Positions 30,555 through 41,374 are shown, counted from the first letter of the stretch. The stretch is DNA of 64,000 nt from Plasmodiophora brassicae (GCA_036867785.1 CP145418.1:930001-994000), one strand, 5' to 3'. Notes: generated by a model from the letters alone, not told the origin. Program-made: numbers and translations.

Positions 30555-30910
30555 GGTGGGACTACGATCACGTGCGTCGCCCATGCCTGGATGCCCGGAA
30601 CAATCTGCCGTACCGCATCCCAGGTCATCGCGTCATCGCCATCGCAGTGTGGTCCCGGGCGGCCAAAACGCGCCGGCGGCGGTTGCCAGGGCGCGCTTTT
30701 GGGCGTTCCAGATTCTTCGAGTGCCCCTCCAGCCCCGCCTGCCCCTCCCCGAGCCTGTCTGATGGAAGAGTGCACAACCAACGTCACGGTGCGATACACA
30801 TGACAGGCGCATCGTGCGTTTGGTTGTACGTATCGACTGGGGGTACGGGTGCCGATACTGCGGATCGACGTACGTCGCGTCGACTCCACCATTGTGCCGG
30901 GGGGCAGCAG

Positions 30911-32825
30911 ATGGCGCCCATGTTGCAGGTTGCTGCGCTGGCGATGGTTGCTGTCGTTGCCGGCGCGAATGCCGGTGCGGTACGTCGAGTCGACTGGAAC
31001 AGCCTAGGTGCGGCGATGCGTTGCTTCCGCGTGGCACTCGTGTACTGACGTACCTGGGCCGAACAAGGTCTCCATCCTCGTCAGCTGGCGTCGACGTTCG
31101 CTAAGTACTCGGAACCGGTCGTCATTGACAACGGGCCGCTTTCCGCATCGGGCGCATTGTCGAAGTGGACGCCCCGGTACTGGGTCGAGAACGCCGCCCC
31201 GGATCGCGACGTTGTCGTCAAGAACGCGTCGCGCCGCGTCTTCTCCTGGGGATGCTGCCCCCAGTACCGAAGTTCGCCCGCCCTTTGCAGAACGACGTCC
31301 AGGCAGCAATTTCTAACGCGACCGCCCCCCGTAGTGAGCATCCCCAAGCTGTTCGAGCGCGCCAGCCGTGCCGATCTCTACAGCGGCGATGACGACGACG
31401 ACCGAAGAGAGTACGTCTACTTCACCGGCTCGTTGGAGGTTGGGTAACGGCAACGGGTTTCCTTCGACTGGATCGTAACGTCCGAGAAGGAATGCGGGGC
31501 GCCGTTCAAGAACGATTTCATGACGAGTCTGTTCGAGGTGAACGAGGTGTCTGGCGGTGACCGCGACGACTCGCAGCGCATGCACATGACGAACGTCTGG
31601 GTCGGCTCCAGGGGCGCTACGGTAGGGCGTCCTGTTGCACGATGCCCTCGCGTGCCTCGTGATACCGTTTCCGTCCAGACGCCTCTGCATCACGATTACT
31701 TACACAACTTCTTCGTGCAAATCAATGGCGTCAAGCGTTTCACCATGTTCTCGCCTGCCGATTTCCATTCGCTCTGTACTTCGGCAATCGTGCCCCATCA
31801 CTTGACAGGAACCTGACACACGGGTTCACGTAGATCTGTTCCCGAAGTACCATTTCCTGCATCGCAACGTCCAGCTAGACATCGACAACGCCACGGTCGA
31901 CGACTTCCCGTTGTCAGTGAGCGCGCGCGACAGGCGGGTTGTCGACCTGCACCCTGGCCAGATCCTCTACCTGGTAAGCGGATGACTGGATCGGGCTGAC
32001 GGCTGGTCTGACCCCCGAGGAAGCCACCCCTGTGGTTTCATCAAGTGGAAGCCGCATCCGCGTCGATCTCGTTGAACGTCTGGAGTCAGTCCAAGGCCAT
32101 CAACCGCCTCAACAAGGTCTTCAGCATCGGGATTCCACTGGAAAGGTGGCGCCGTCCGGGATGGTGAGCACCCCCGTCACTGAAGATCGTTTCATAGACA
32201 ATGGGATTCGGCAACGGCGTCGCTCCGCATAGGGCACCTGCTGTCCCTGATTCTTCGACGAGTGATCGGCGAGACGCACGCGATCCGTTTCCTGTTGAAC
32301 AATATCGAGTCGCGTTACCGTCGTCTGCACGAGGGCATGGATTCGGCACAGTACTATTCCAGCAGCGCCGAGCGGATCCAGTTCGACAAGATCGAACGTC
32401 AGATCGATGCCGTACGAGGCCGTCATGCCAAACTCGGCAGACTGCCTATCGTATGACGTACCGTCGTGTAGGAGTCGCCGCCGTTCCTGCCCAAAGGAGA
32501 ACCCGGCGACTTGCGAGCCGCGTGCGGGCCAGAATCGAGCCCGCTACCGGCGACCGTCAACGAACGCCTACAGTTCACATCATCTGAAATCGCGAACGCC
32601 ATCTTTGACGCGGGAGCACCTGCCGATGTAACCTAAGTCGCTGCCTGTGTCACGCTGCCGACGTGGGTGAACGTGATATGGCAGGTGGTGCCCGTGTTCC
32701 TGTCGAACTACGTTGAGGACGTCGCAGCCCAGCTGGTCGGACCCGACCGTGTCTTTGACCTTCTGTACCATTGCGTCCTGCCTCGCTTGGTGGGCGCGGG
32801 TGCATCCGATCGTACCGAATTGTGA
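30911..32825 (+). CDS. Signal-peptide-bearing JmjC (cupin_8) Fe(II)/2-oxoglutarate oxygenase
   Basis: The ATG at 30911 gives a signal peptide (MAPMLQVAALAMVAVVAGANA). Short introns join SEPVVIDNGPLSASGALSKW, RYWVENAAPDRDVVVKNASR, IPKLFERASRADLY, MTNVWVGSRGAT, TPLHHDYLHNFFVQINGVKR, FTMFSPADFHSLY-like and a later WFHQVEAASASISLNVWSQS. HHD supplies the HxD iron ligands and the later His the third, as in JmjC hydroxylases of the cupin_8 type. After MIGETHAIRFLLNNI and an exon GDLRAACGPE..., an intron (about 32636-32690) leads to VVPVFLSNYVEDVAAQLVG and the stop at 32825. The last residues are RTEL, resembling an ER-retrieval signal. An ER-lumenal hydroxylase is inferred. Not every exon boundary was resolved, notably near 32455-32500. 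Confidence 0.7.
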
Positions 32826-33086
32826 TTTCGGGCAACCAGAAACGCACTGTCGCCCAATATATAATGAGACACGTCGAGTGATGGCCTGCAATGGAACCCT
32901 CGGACTAGGCCGCCTCTATCGTCCCGTATGGATCGAGCACAGCCGCAACCGAGCCGAGGCGCAGCACCTAACGGGGACGGTGGCGCTCATTACAACGTCG
33001 CTAATGACGTCACCAGGCAGTACGTCACGCCGGGCCACGTCATGGGCGAATGTTCGTATCCGACGATCGCAGATACCGAAACGCCC

Positions 33087-33299
33087 ATGCGCATCGCTCA
33101 GTTCGCCCTCGTCGCACTGGCGCTTCTCTTCGCCGACCTACACGCGATGTGGCACGGTAGCCCGGTGTTCCTACGATTGCATAACCTGTCCGTCCACGCG
33201 CGTCGTTCGCACGGGACGCCCCCCGTTGTCACAGCGCCTCCGGGTGCGCCTGCGCCCACATCGCCTCCTGCACCCGCTCAGGTCCAGGTATCCCACTGA
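33087..33299 (+). CDS. Small secreted Pro-rich protein
   Basis: The ATG at 33087 opens a 70-aa protein with a signal peptide (MRIAQFALVALALLFADLHA) and a Pro/Ala/Thr-rich tail (TAPPGAPAPTSPPAPAQ). The frame is open upstream, but without a better start. It has no cysteines. Small secreted proteins of this size are often surface or host-directed proteins in parasitic protists; here that is only a possibility. Coding status is uncertain because of its length. Confidence 0.4.
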   Translation: MRIAQFALVALALLFADLHAMWHGSPVFLRLHNLSVHARRSHGTPPVVTAPPGAPAPTSPPAPAQVQVSH

Positions 33300-33392
33300 C
33301 TACACGAATCATGCTCGGAATACACAAGTACTGAATAAGGTTTCGCGTTGTGTGTACTGGCCGTGCAGCGAGCGAACGGCCATCGCATCTCA

Positions 33393-34628
33393 TCAGCACT
33401 GCATGATCGGGTGGCGATCGGCGGTGACGCCCAGCAATTGCATGCGCAGGTGATGGTTGAAGATCGTGTTGGGCGGCAGCAGGTCCAACAGGATGCGATC
33501 GCTATCGCTCTGTCGGGTCGCGTTGCTGTCCGCCCAGCGGCGCAGCGCCAGGAGCATGTCACCTGCGTCCGCATTGATCCTGACGCGCATACGACATCAG
33601 TTGAACCCTGAGCAGAGCGCTGTCGTGCTGGCCACTTACATGCCCGCGTTCAGAGTCCCCTTGACCTGGTCCGCGCGAAGCGTCAGGAAGCCGGGGGACG
33701 AGGCGCATTCGATGAAGTGGTCCTGGATGAACGCCTGGCACCGCTCGGCGAGGTACTCGCTGCACTCGACAGTGGACCAGATCGTGCAGACCGTGTTAGC
33801 ACTGATGAACCGGGTGACGATCACGTGCTCGATCCAGGACAGCAACGAGTGGGCACCGAGAACAGTCGCCCAGCGATGCGCCTCCAGGGCGGCGTCGACG
33901 TTGGCGAACGTGTCCTCGGGGCCCTCCATTCGCAGGAAGCGAAGCACCCGGGCCATCTGCTCGATCGGGAACGCGGACGCGTCCACAACGGCGTCGGGCG
34001 CATCGATGCGGTCGGCGAACCAGGTCGAACGAGAAGCCAGCAGAATCGCGCACTGTCGTCGGAACCGATAAGGTCCCACGACAACCGTCACTTTGCCGTC
34101 GAACCGAGACGCGTCCAGGAACTTGGTCAGCGAATGGTGTCGAGGTCGATGGAAGACAGCTGGCCCTTCAGCAGCGGGCCGGCGCCGGCGTTCCGGGGAC
34201 GAACGCTCGCAGCGTTCGTCGCCCTCGTCGTCCTCGTCGCTGGACGGTGCGATGACTTGATCGTGAAAGCGCAGGCCGAGGTTAACGACGAGATCGTGAA
34301 GTTGGAGGTGACGCGCCAGGCGCAACAATTCAGTGACGTGGGCGATGGAGTCGACTTCCGGGAAGCGCGCCGTGTAGACGAACTTGAGGAGGTGGGCGAC
34401 CACGGTCGGGTCGGTGTCGATCTCGAGGACGGCGTCGTCGTTGGAGCGGAACAGGTCGTGCAGGACGGCGCACCGGGCGCGCAGGACGTCTTTGTGGGCG
34501 AAGAACGACGTGTCGTTGCACAGAACGACAACGTCGTGCAGGTGCGGGTTGTTGATGAACCTGCCGAGGTCCAGCGCCAGGTCGCTGTGGAAATGGCACG
34601 ACGTCGCCGTGCTCGTCGGCGTCGCCAT
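33393..34628 (-). CDS. BTB-BACK domain protein
   Basis: Exon 1 is 33640-34628 and exon 2 33393-33579, with a 60-nt intron that uses a strong GTAAGT donor, joining to 391 aa. The start is ATG 34628 (MATPTSTATSCHFHSD). The BTB/POZ fold covers about residues 20-125: FINNPHLHDVVVLCNDTSFF, AHKDVLRARCAVLHDLF, VVAHLLKFVYTARF, LLRLARHLQLHDLV. After an acidic, Arg-rich linker comes a second structured part: VVVGPYRFRRQCAILLASR, then a BACK-like helical tail ending GDMLLALRRWADSN and LLDLLPPNTIF. Such proteins usually act as cullin-3 substrate adaptors. The intervening segment at residues 185-260 looks like a second, divergent BTB (HKTV-like entry, FLRMEGPEDTFANVDAALEA). Confidence 0.8.
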
Positions 34629-34934
34629 GCGCGCACAGGCAGATTCGCGATCGCCCAAGCGTACCTAGCCTGGTCCTGGGTTCTGGAACAGTAGTAGAGG
34701 GCACGCGCCACCCAGCAGTGGTGTCCCGCAAACGAGAGCGCACGTTCCAGTTCCACAATGAGGCAGAGAGGCCGGCAACCTGTAAACCTGGACCGGTCAG
34801 TCGCCGGGCGGAACCCACTCGCGTGACGCTGTCCAGCACTGGCAACGACACGCGTCTGTTCACGTTACTGGGTAGCATGGCAACGCGGCGCACCTGGTCC
34901 CGGTTAGCAATATAAACGGCAACGTGTAATACAA

Positions 34935-35654
34935 TTATGGTTTGAACGACCGCTTCAGACGCATCTCCTGGATCCTGGCCTTATCCGCTTCGAACTGTCG
35001 GCGGACGTGTGCGATCTCCTCGTACTTCTGCGCCTTGGCGTTTGCCTTGGCGTAGAACGTGCTGTTGACGAGGACCTTGGGCAGTTTGGCGGGAACGGGG
35101 GCAACGACTTTAGGCAGGATACGTTTCTTCTGATTGCGCCGTGCGACAACCTTCTGGAAGCCGTCATCGTCGGCAACGACCTGACCCTTCGATTTGCGCT
35201 TATCGTCCTGGTCGGCGTCGAACGCATTCATGAATGCGTTGATCTTGCCCATGAGCGCGGCCGCGTCTGGAATGGTGTCTCTGTACGCTTTGCGCCATTT
35301 GTCCAGTCCAGTGACACCCTCGCCGCGAGTGAACGGCTGAACGTTCTTCTCAGTGGCAAACTCCATTGCGTGTTGCACGCTATTCGGCGAGGTGTATGTG
35401 ACAACGCATTGCCGAGGAACGAGTGACGTTGCCGACGACGACACACAGCACTGCACTTCGCCGAAACAGCGAAACACCTCGGCAACGTCAGCGTCCGTGA
35501 AGAAACACGGCACATTATCGACGACTAAATCATTTGACGACGCGCCAACCCGATACGGCAAGTATCGTCGCCCTGCAGACGACGCCTCCTGATCGTCATC
35601 AGCAAGCGAGACCGCTAGGAACTTGACCGTTGCCTTCTGTTGAACAGCAACCAT
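34935..35654 (-). CDS. RRP7: Ribosomal RNA-processing protein 7 (RRP7A-like)
   Basis: Intronless 239-aa protein from ATG 35654 (MVAVQQKATVKFLAVSL). An RRM-like section (NDLVVDNVPCFFTDADVAEV, FRCFGEVQCC, QCVVTYTSPNSVQHAM) is followed by a basic linker (DDGFQKVVARRNQKKR) and the diagnostic C-terminus FEADKARIQEMRLKRSFKP preceded by KYEEIAHVRRQ. RRP7 works in 40S pre-rRNA processing in the nucleolus with the UTP-C/CURI complex. It is somewhat shorter than the human protein (280 aa). It is divergent from the RING-finger gene. Confidence 0.88.
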   Translation of the reverse strand: MVAVQQKATVKFLAVSLADDDQEASSAGRRYLPYRVGASSNDLVVDNVPCFFTDADVAEVFRCFGEVQCCVSSSATSLVPRQCVVTYTSPNSVQHAMEFATEKNVQPFTRGEGVTGLDKWRKAYRDTIPDAAALMGKINAFMNAFDADQDDKRKSKGQVVADDDGFQKVVARRNQKKRILPKVVAPVPAKLPKVLVNSTFYAKANAKAQKYEEIAHVRRQFEADKARIQEMRLKRSFKP

Positions 35655-35822
35655 CTTCGTCAAGTCCGTGACGGGGTCCGCCGCGGACTTCGTCGCGTCC
35701 AACGGTATTTATCCCATTCTGCGCCTGCCAAAGCCACATATATGCTTTCTAGGTTTCGTACCCAGGGTGCGGGTCACATCACGTACCTTAATAGTAATCG
35801 TCTAGAAGCGGTCGTAGCCACA

Positions 35823-37463
35823 ATGTCGAAGGGCGGTGCTCGTGACCTTCAGCGTATCATCGCGGCGTCGTCGCCCGCGAATGCGTCGTCGTGCACCAGC
35901 GAGAGTCTAGCACTGGTTCGCGCCAAGTTCGAGCAGATGGCATCGTTATCCCAGAACGATCGGCATATCATCGCTGCAATTCAGCAGCGCATGCTCGAGC
36001 AGCGCCACGAGCTTACCAAACGCCAGGCGACAACGCGGGCTCTGCAGGATCGTTTCGAGGCGCTCGCCGCGGTATCTCGCGCCGACCGCGAAGCCGCCGA
36101 AGCGCTCCGCGCCACTGCCCAGCACCAATCCGACGAGATCGACAAGATCCGCGCGGAAAAGTCCACGTTGGCATCGTTAAACGAAGCGCTGCGCCAGGAG
36201 CTGAACGCCAAGCGCGAAGCGTACGCGGCGGCCGTCTCCCGGTGCAATGATGCTGAAGGCGCTCTCCAGGCCAAATCGAGACAGGTTCGAGCACTACAGG
36301 ACGCCGTCGCCAGGTACGACGCCGATCAGGCCGGGTGCGCACACGAGAATCGACGCCTTTCAGATGCGAACCGTGCGCAAGAGGCGCAGGCCCGCGACCT
36401 GCAGGACCGCCTGCACCTCCTTGAACAGAAACTCGCCGACGCTGACAAACGCGCTGACGCCGCTGAACAACGCACCCGTGATACGGAGGCGGTACTTGCC
36501 ACGCGCGGACAAGACGTCGATCGACTCAAGAGCGAGCTGGAGGCAGTGCGTCGCGATGAGTGCCAGGTGCGCGATCAGCTACGACGCGAGCAGCAGAGCG
36601 TTGCGGATCGCGACGTCCTGATCGAGCAACTCGACGGGCGCTTGCGACAGAACGACGTGAAGATGCAGGAGCTGGTCGCCGAAGGCGAAGCGCGGGATCG
36701 GGACGCACAGGCCGGCGCCGGGGAGCTACGCGCGCAGCTGAATGCCGCACGCACCGAGATCGCCGACCTGACCACGCGCCAAGCCGCCAGCGCGGCCGAG
36801 CTTCGCGACCTGCACAGCCGGTGCGATGCTGAGCGTGCTCGCGCCGAGTGTCTCATTGCAGAGCGGGACGAGGTCGCGAAGGATTTGGACGCGGCACGGA
36901 AGGCGGTGGCGGAGTGCCACCGCGCGAACGTCATCCTGCAGGAGACGGACGCGAGTGCCCGGGAACGTATCCGGCAACTAGAATCGATCGTCGCGTACAA
37001 TGCGGAGCAGGCCGCGCGCGTCAAGGCGGACATCGACGAGCTCCGGTCGCAGGTCGAGGCGCGCGATCGGGACGTGGAGCGCCTGGCGCACGAGAAGGAC
37101 GCGCGGCAGCGGGAGTCGGACGCCCGCGTTGCCAGGTTAACGGCCACGGAAACGGAGGTGCGGATCGCGGTCGCCAAGCTGCTGAACGCGCAAGAGGCGA
37201 TGGAAGGGTCGTTCACGTGCCTGTCGTGCATGACGCTGCTCACCGAGGCGAAGACGTGCGTGCCGTGCGGGCACGTCGTCTGCGGCACGTGCTGCACGGA
37301 CGGCGGTGCGTGCAGCGAGTGCGCACGCCCCGTCACGGGCGTCGTCCCCAACAGGAACATGAGCGCCCTGAGCGGGAAGTTCACCTACATCCGGCAAGTC
37401 CTGGGACGACTGAAGGACGACCTGACGACGTCCCCGCTGTTTGCTGACATCCCCGGCCAGTAA
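35823..37463 (+). CDS. Coiled-coil RING-finger protein (putative E3 ubiquitin ligase)
   Basis: The ATG at 35823 (MSKGGARDLQRIIAASS) gives 546 aa; an in-frame ATG at 35742 would add 27 residues. Residues 40-460 form an almost uninterrupted, Arg/Glu/Ala-rich coiled coil (for example REAAEALRATAQHQSDEIDK). The C-terminus is a RING finger, FTCLSCMTLLTEAKTCVPCGHVVCGTCC followed by CSECARP, with the C-x2-C...C-x-H...C-x2-C spacing. The architecture resembles Bre1-like or TRIM-like ligases and structural RING proteins. No introns are visible. It is convergent with the Cys-rich gene, only 18 bp between stops. Confidence 0.82.
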   Translation: MSKGGARDLQRIIAASSPANASSCTSESLALVRAKFEQMASLSQNDRHIIAAIQQRMLEQRHELTKRQATTRALQDRFEALAAVSRADREAAEALRATAQHQSDEIDKIRAEKSTLASLNEALRQELNAKREAYAAAVSRCNDAEGALQAKSRQVRALQDAVARYDADQAGCAHENRRLSDANRAQEAQARDLQDRLHLLEQKLADADKRADAAEQRTRDTEAVLATRGQDVDRLKSELEAVRRDECQVRDQLRREQQSVADRDVLIEQLDGRLRQNDVKMQELVAEGEARDRDAQAGAGELRAQLNAARTEIADLTTRQAASAAELRDLHSRCDAERARAECLIAERDEVAKDLDAARKAVAECHRANVILQETDASARERIRQLESIVAYNAEQAARVKADIDELRSQVEARDRDVERLAHEKDARQRESDARVARLTATETEVRIAVAKLLNAQEAMEGSFTCLSCMTLLTEAKTCVPCGHVVCGTCCTDGGACSECARPVTGVVPNRNMSALSGKFTYIRQVLGRLKDDLTTSPLFADIPGQ

Positions 37464-37481
37464 ACGCGATGCGCGTTCCGT

Positions 37482-38348
37482 TTATCGGAAGAGGGTTGCG
37501 TCGACGGAGGAGACTTGACAGGCGCCGTCGGTGAGGCGGCAGATGGCACCCTGGGCGAACCTGGCGCAGTACGCGTCCGGGTCGGGCGCGTATCGACAGA
37601 TATCCAGCGCGTATGTCCCAGCCAACATCTTCGCGTACTCGTACACGCCCTCGTCCTGTTCCGATTTGAAGTCGGGGCCGCACGCGCCCTTCGTGCCGCA
37701 GTACAACCCGTCGGGGCACCTGAATCCATCGCCTGCATCAGATACCACCGGCGACGAGCTTTGCCGAGTCGCGTATACCCTTTCATATCAAAGAACGGGC
37801 CGCACCTCAGTGGGGCGTCCTGCCCTCCTGTTCCAGGCTCGGCCGTACCCGGCACCGTCGCGGGATCGGCCGGCGGCGACGACGTATCCTCAGACATGTC
37901 CGCTGTTTCCGGTGCATCGGTGGGAGGCGGCGGCGGCACGTACCCGGTCAACGACTCGGGAAGGATACCGGCGACTTCGCACAGGAGCGTCTCACGGTTG
38001 CAGGTGGCCGCTGGGAATATCAGCGCGCAGGCCCGGTCGGGGTCGTCGTGATCGGCACATGGGGTGTCCGTGTCCGCGTACACGTAGCGGCCAGCGGCCT
38101 GCGCCCGCGCGAACGACGTTCCGCAGTACCCGTCGGCGCTGCAGTATCGCTGGATGCCGTCCACCGGTGCACACCTATCAGATAGCATTGGCACCGGCGG
38201 AATCGGATGTCAGTTGCCTCGATACGACGACCTACGCCGCGTTGTCAAAGAAAGGGCCACAGCGGGGAGGTTCGACGGCGTTGTCCGTGCCGAACGCGCC
38301 GCTGACCGTGACGACCAGTATAGCAATGATCCGACCGCCGGGCACCAT
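37482..38348 (-). CDS. Secreted two-module cysteine-rich protein
   Basis: Three exons (38236-38348, 37779-38174, 37482-37719) with introns of 61 and 59 nt join to 248 aa. A signal peptide (MVPGGRIIAILVVTVSGAFG) is followed by two copies of one module. Module 1 begins RCGPFFDNAACAP and contains YCSADGYCG, then the Tyr-Ala and CA..F..A.C pattern. Module 2 begins RCGPFFDMKGCPDGLYCG and ends CARFAQGAICRLTDGACQV. A Pro/Thr/Asp-rich linker separates them, with an intron at the same place inside each RCGPFFD repeat, so an exon-level duplication built the gene. The family was not recognised. It is probably secreted and disulfide-bonded, a plausible surface or host-interface protein. Confidence 0.7.
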
Positions 38349-38917
38349 CTTCGCAGAGTGAGAGGGTCCCAACGCCGCTGACGGGACTGGGAGGACACGG
38401 TCCGATCTCGCTGAACGTTCTCGAAGCAGGCGGCGCCGACTCGCTGGACGGTCAGTGCCAGTGGGCGTGAAGATTCCACCTCCACCCTTACAGTCTGTGA
38501 CGACCCTGCACACGTCTGCGATCAATCTGAATGACCTGCTCCGCCTGGCAGCGCCCGACACGACGTCCTGGTGGCGTGCAGAGCGGGTATGTCCCTCGAA
38601 ACACGAACTCGACTACGTAGAAGCGTTGTTCCCGCCCTGCACAGGACGACGTCCCGTTCGGCGCTTCTGAGCCCCGGGCGGCGCTGCGACAGGGGATGCC
38701 GCAGAACATGAGGATACTGCCAGGTGTATCGGGCTGGATATGCATCCTGTGACTGTGCCACAGCGGGCACACACACGTTGCAGGGACACGTCGTCGTTCT
38801 CGTCTAAGATCGCGAACGTTCTCGGGTGTCCACAAAGTAGTTCTCGCTCTGGAATACGTCCCAGACGTCCTGGAACCGCCGGCGCTAGCCGCCGAAACAG
38901 TCTGCTATCGGCCGTCG
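38349..38917. other. Intergenic region, no convincing gene
   Basis: This lies between the divergent starts of the Cys-rich gene and the chitin-synthase-like gene. On the minus strand near 38760-38870 there is a fragment LLCGHPRTFAILDENDDVSL...RVCARCG with zinc-ribbon-like cysteines, but it has no clear start, end or homology. It could be part of a small unrecognised gene. Confidence 0.35.
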
Positions 38918-41374
38918 ATGCCGTCCGATGATCGGATGACGTCGTCGAGCTCGGGGCAGACGCGCCATCGTCGTTCGAGGTCGCGATCCGATGCGGCGCT
39001 CTCGCAGACGGACACGTCGTCGGGGTCCGGCGATCGCCTATCGCGACGCCATCTTCATCGTCCGCCCCTCCCTCCGCCATCGCTCCGCAGCGATATGGCG
39101 GCGGTCGCCGAGCGCCTATCCCAGACGAACTGGTCGTCGGCAACCTGTTCCCGCCCACCTAGGCACGTTGGTGACGGCGCCGAGCAACGGTACCATGCCA
39201 GCATCCCGTATCGACGACGTATTGTCGACGACCCGAAGGACGACGACGACGACGACGACCGCGTCATCGTCGAGGAGATCACCAAACCCGACGCCTCGGA
39301 TCGGCAGGAGCGAGCCGCAGAACCGGATGCCCTGCCGGAACGTCATGATCCCGACCCTGATGTGCAGACGCCGAGGCCGACCGGCGGCAGCGAGATGGAA
39401 GGTGGCCCTGTCGAGCAACCGCCCCGGCACGTGGGCTATCGTCGGTCGTTGACGGAAATGCCGTTCACGAATAAGTCGATGAAGTGGATGGACGCGCTGG
39501 AAGACGCGCGACGAACAATCGGTGGGGCCGCGTTCGACCCGGAAACGGCATCCCCTGGTCACGACGCGTTGTCGCCGAGCGACGTGGCCAGCCGACAACG
39601 ATCGTTGCATCATACGCGGGTCGACAGAACGACGCAGAGCCGGTTCCGGTCGCAGGCGGCTCTCATGGAGCGCAACGTGGCGCTGATCGTGGCGGTGCAC
39701 ATCGCGGCCCATGAACCAGTTCGAGACACGTTAACGAGCGTGGCGATCTCCGTCGACAACCTGTTGGCGTCGGCGACATGCTCGTTGACCTGGGAGCAGG
39801 TCGTCCTTGTTATTGAGTGCCAGACGACGGCCGCGCCAGACACCTTGTGGTTCCTGGAGAACGTTGGGCTCCTGCAACCGACGTGCTTCGACAAAGGCGG
39901 GACGACGACGCCCGTGATAGCGCACGTGTTCGAGATCACGCTCGACCTGCACCGTGTCGCCCGGGTGATCCCACATCGCCAGATGTCTGTCGCCCTGATC
40001 GTCCGGTGCCGGCCGGATGCGCTTGACCCTATTGCTTGGTTCAAGCGCGACCTGTCGCCGGCTTGGGTCGTCCACATCCCTGCGACAATGGTCGTCTCGC
40101 CCGCGTGCATCCAGGCGCTCGTCGACGACATGGACGGCGGCGACCTGGACGCTGTCACGGTGACGCCCCGGCCGCAGTCGATGCTGGTCGCCTGGTTCCT
40201 ATCGCCCATCATCGCGTCTAACGCATTCGGGTGGGTCGCCGAAGCGTCCCTGGAACAGGTGAAATGTGCCAGGCATGCGCGCCCACATCGCTCCCGACTC
40301 TGTATCGTTCGCGGGTCGGGTGACACGTCGTCCTGGGTCACCAGGTCGGCGTCCAGGACGGGCCTGGCACGCTGTCGTGGCCCGGAAACGGTCGAGGCCG
40401 TGTTCAGCAGCGAACGCAACGACAAGGCCCGGCAATGGATTCACCTGTTGCAACAGTGGCGCTGGGCGACCCCCATCCAGGCCTTGCGCCTCGTTATGTC
40501 CTCATGCGACGCCCTGCTCTGGTTGCTCAACGTCGCCATCCTCTGGTCGTTCGTCGTTGTGGTCGGTGGCGATCAGACCGAGCTGGAACGGCTGCTCTTC
40601 AAAGTTGTCTTCACGATCGTCGTTGCCATGCAGGTGCCGCTGGTCACCGCAGGACGCCCACGTCGTCTGCGAGGCATCGCGCTGCGATTATCGCTGTGGA
40701 TTATGCCGCTACTGATGCTGGCCGCGACGATCCACTACGCGATCATACGAGGCGTGCCTGCGTTCCACGCCGCGGTCGCGTTCATTGCCGATGGGCGGCC
40801 GCTGGAGTCGTTCATCGACGCGGTCCTGGACGGGCACCTTGCCGATGCGGCCATCGCCGTGTCGCTGCTCTGGTACATTGCCGCGATGCTCATCGCCGGC
40901 CTCATGCATGGGAACCTCCACAGGATGGCGATCCTGTTGCCGCACGAGCTCATATCGCTCCCGGGCAGGTACCTGTCCGCTGTCCCGTATTCCATCGGGG
41001 CGCTTCCCCCTGATCAGCGAGGATACGTCGCTGCCCTGTGGGCCACGTCCAACGCGGCAGTCGTTGTTGTCATGTCGAACCTGACGTCCGGCACTGTCCG
41101 AATAATGCTGGCGTCGGTATCCCTATTGCTCGCTGTCATCGTCACCTACAGGCTCATTCGGTCGTTGCTGCCGACGTCACTACTCAGAGCAAGGCGCCGG
41201 CGACGGGCGCCTGGTCGTCCTCTGGATACTGTCGTCGTCGAAGGCAGGGATAAGAAAATCAGACCAATGCTGGGCACATCCGATAACCCGCCGGCCGACA
41301 TCAACGCGGGCATCACAACGCCATCCGGACAGACCATAGACCTGAACAACGACAACGATGACCCGTTCCAGTAG
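38918..41374 (+). CDS. Chitin-synthase-like (GT2) membrane protein with degenerate catalytic motifs
   Basis: The ATG at 38918 opens an 818-aa intronless protein. The first 240 residues are a hydrophilic, Arg/Asp-rich cytosolic region. Residues 245-500 follow the layout of a family-2 glycosyltransferase: a Rossmann-like start (RNVALIVAVHIAAHEPVRDT, LTSVAISVDNLLAS), the position of the metal-binding DxD strand (WVVHIPATMVVSPACIQALV), and a segment like the QxxRW helix (WIHLLQQWRWATP). The DAD acidic pair appears replaced by non-acidic residues, and no EDR-type motif is evident. Five to seven hydrophobic segments follow (from ALLWLLNVAILWSFVVVVGG to MLASVSLLLAVIVTY), as in chitin synthases. It is read as a divergent or inactive relative. 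The alternative is an unrelated polytopic protein with chance resemblance. Confidence 0.5.
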   Translation: MPSDDRMTSSSSGQTRHRRSRSRSDAALSQTDTSSGSGDRLSRRHLHRPPLPPPSLRSDMAAVAERLSQTNWSSATCSRPPRHVGDGAEQRYHASIPYRRRIVDDPKDDDDDDDRVIVEEITKPDASDRQERAAEPDALPERHDPDPDVQTPRPTGGSEMEGGPVEQPPRHVGYRRSLTEMPFTNKSMKWMDALEDARRTIGGAAFDPETASPGHDALSPSDVASRQRSLHHTRVDRTTQSRFRSQAALMERNVALIVAVHIAAHEPVRDTLTSVAISVDNLLASATCSLTWEQVVLVIECQTTAAPDTLWFLENVGLLQPTCFDKGGTTTPVIAHVFEITLDLHRVARVIPHRQMSVALIVRCRPDALDPIAWFKRDLSPAWVVHIPATMVVSPACIQALVDDMDGGDLDAVTVTPRPQSMLVAWFLSPIIASNAFGWVAEASLEQVKCARHARPHRSRLCIVRGSGDTSSWVTRSASRTGLARCRGPETVEAVFSSERNDKARQWIHLLQQWRWATPIQALRLVMSSCDALLWLLNVAILWSFVVVVGGDQTELERLLFKVVFTIVVAMQVPLVTAGRPRRLRGIALRLSLWIMPLLMLAATIHYAIIRGVPAFHAAVAFIADGRPLESFIDAVLDGHLADAAIAVSLLWYIAAMLIAGLMHGNLHRMAILLPHELISLPGRYLSAVPYSIGALPPDQRGYVAALWATSNAAVVVVMSNLTSGTVRIMLASVSLLLAVIVTYRLIRSLLPTSLLRARRRRRAPGRPLDTVVVEGRDKKIRPMLGTSDNPPADINAGITTPSGQTIDLNNDNDDPFQ

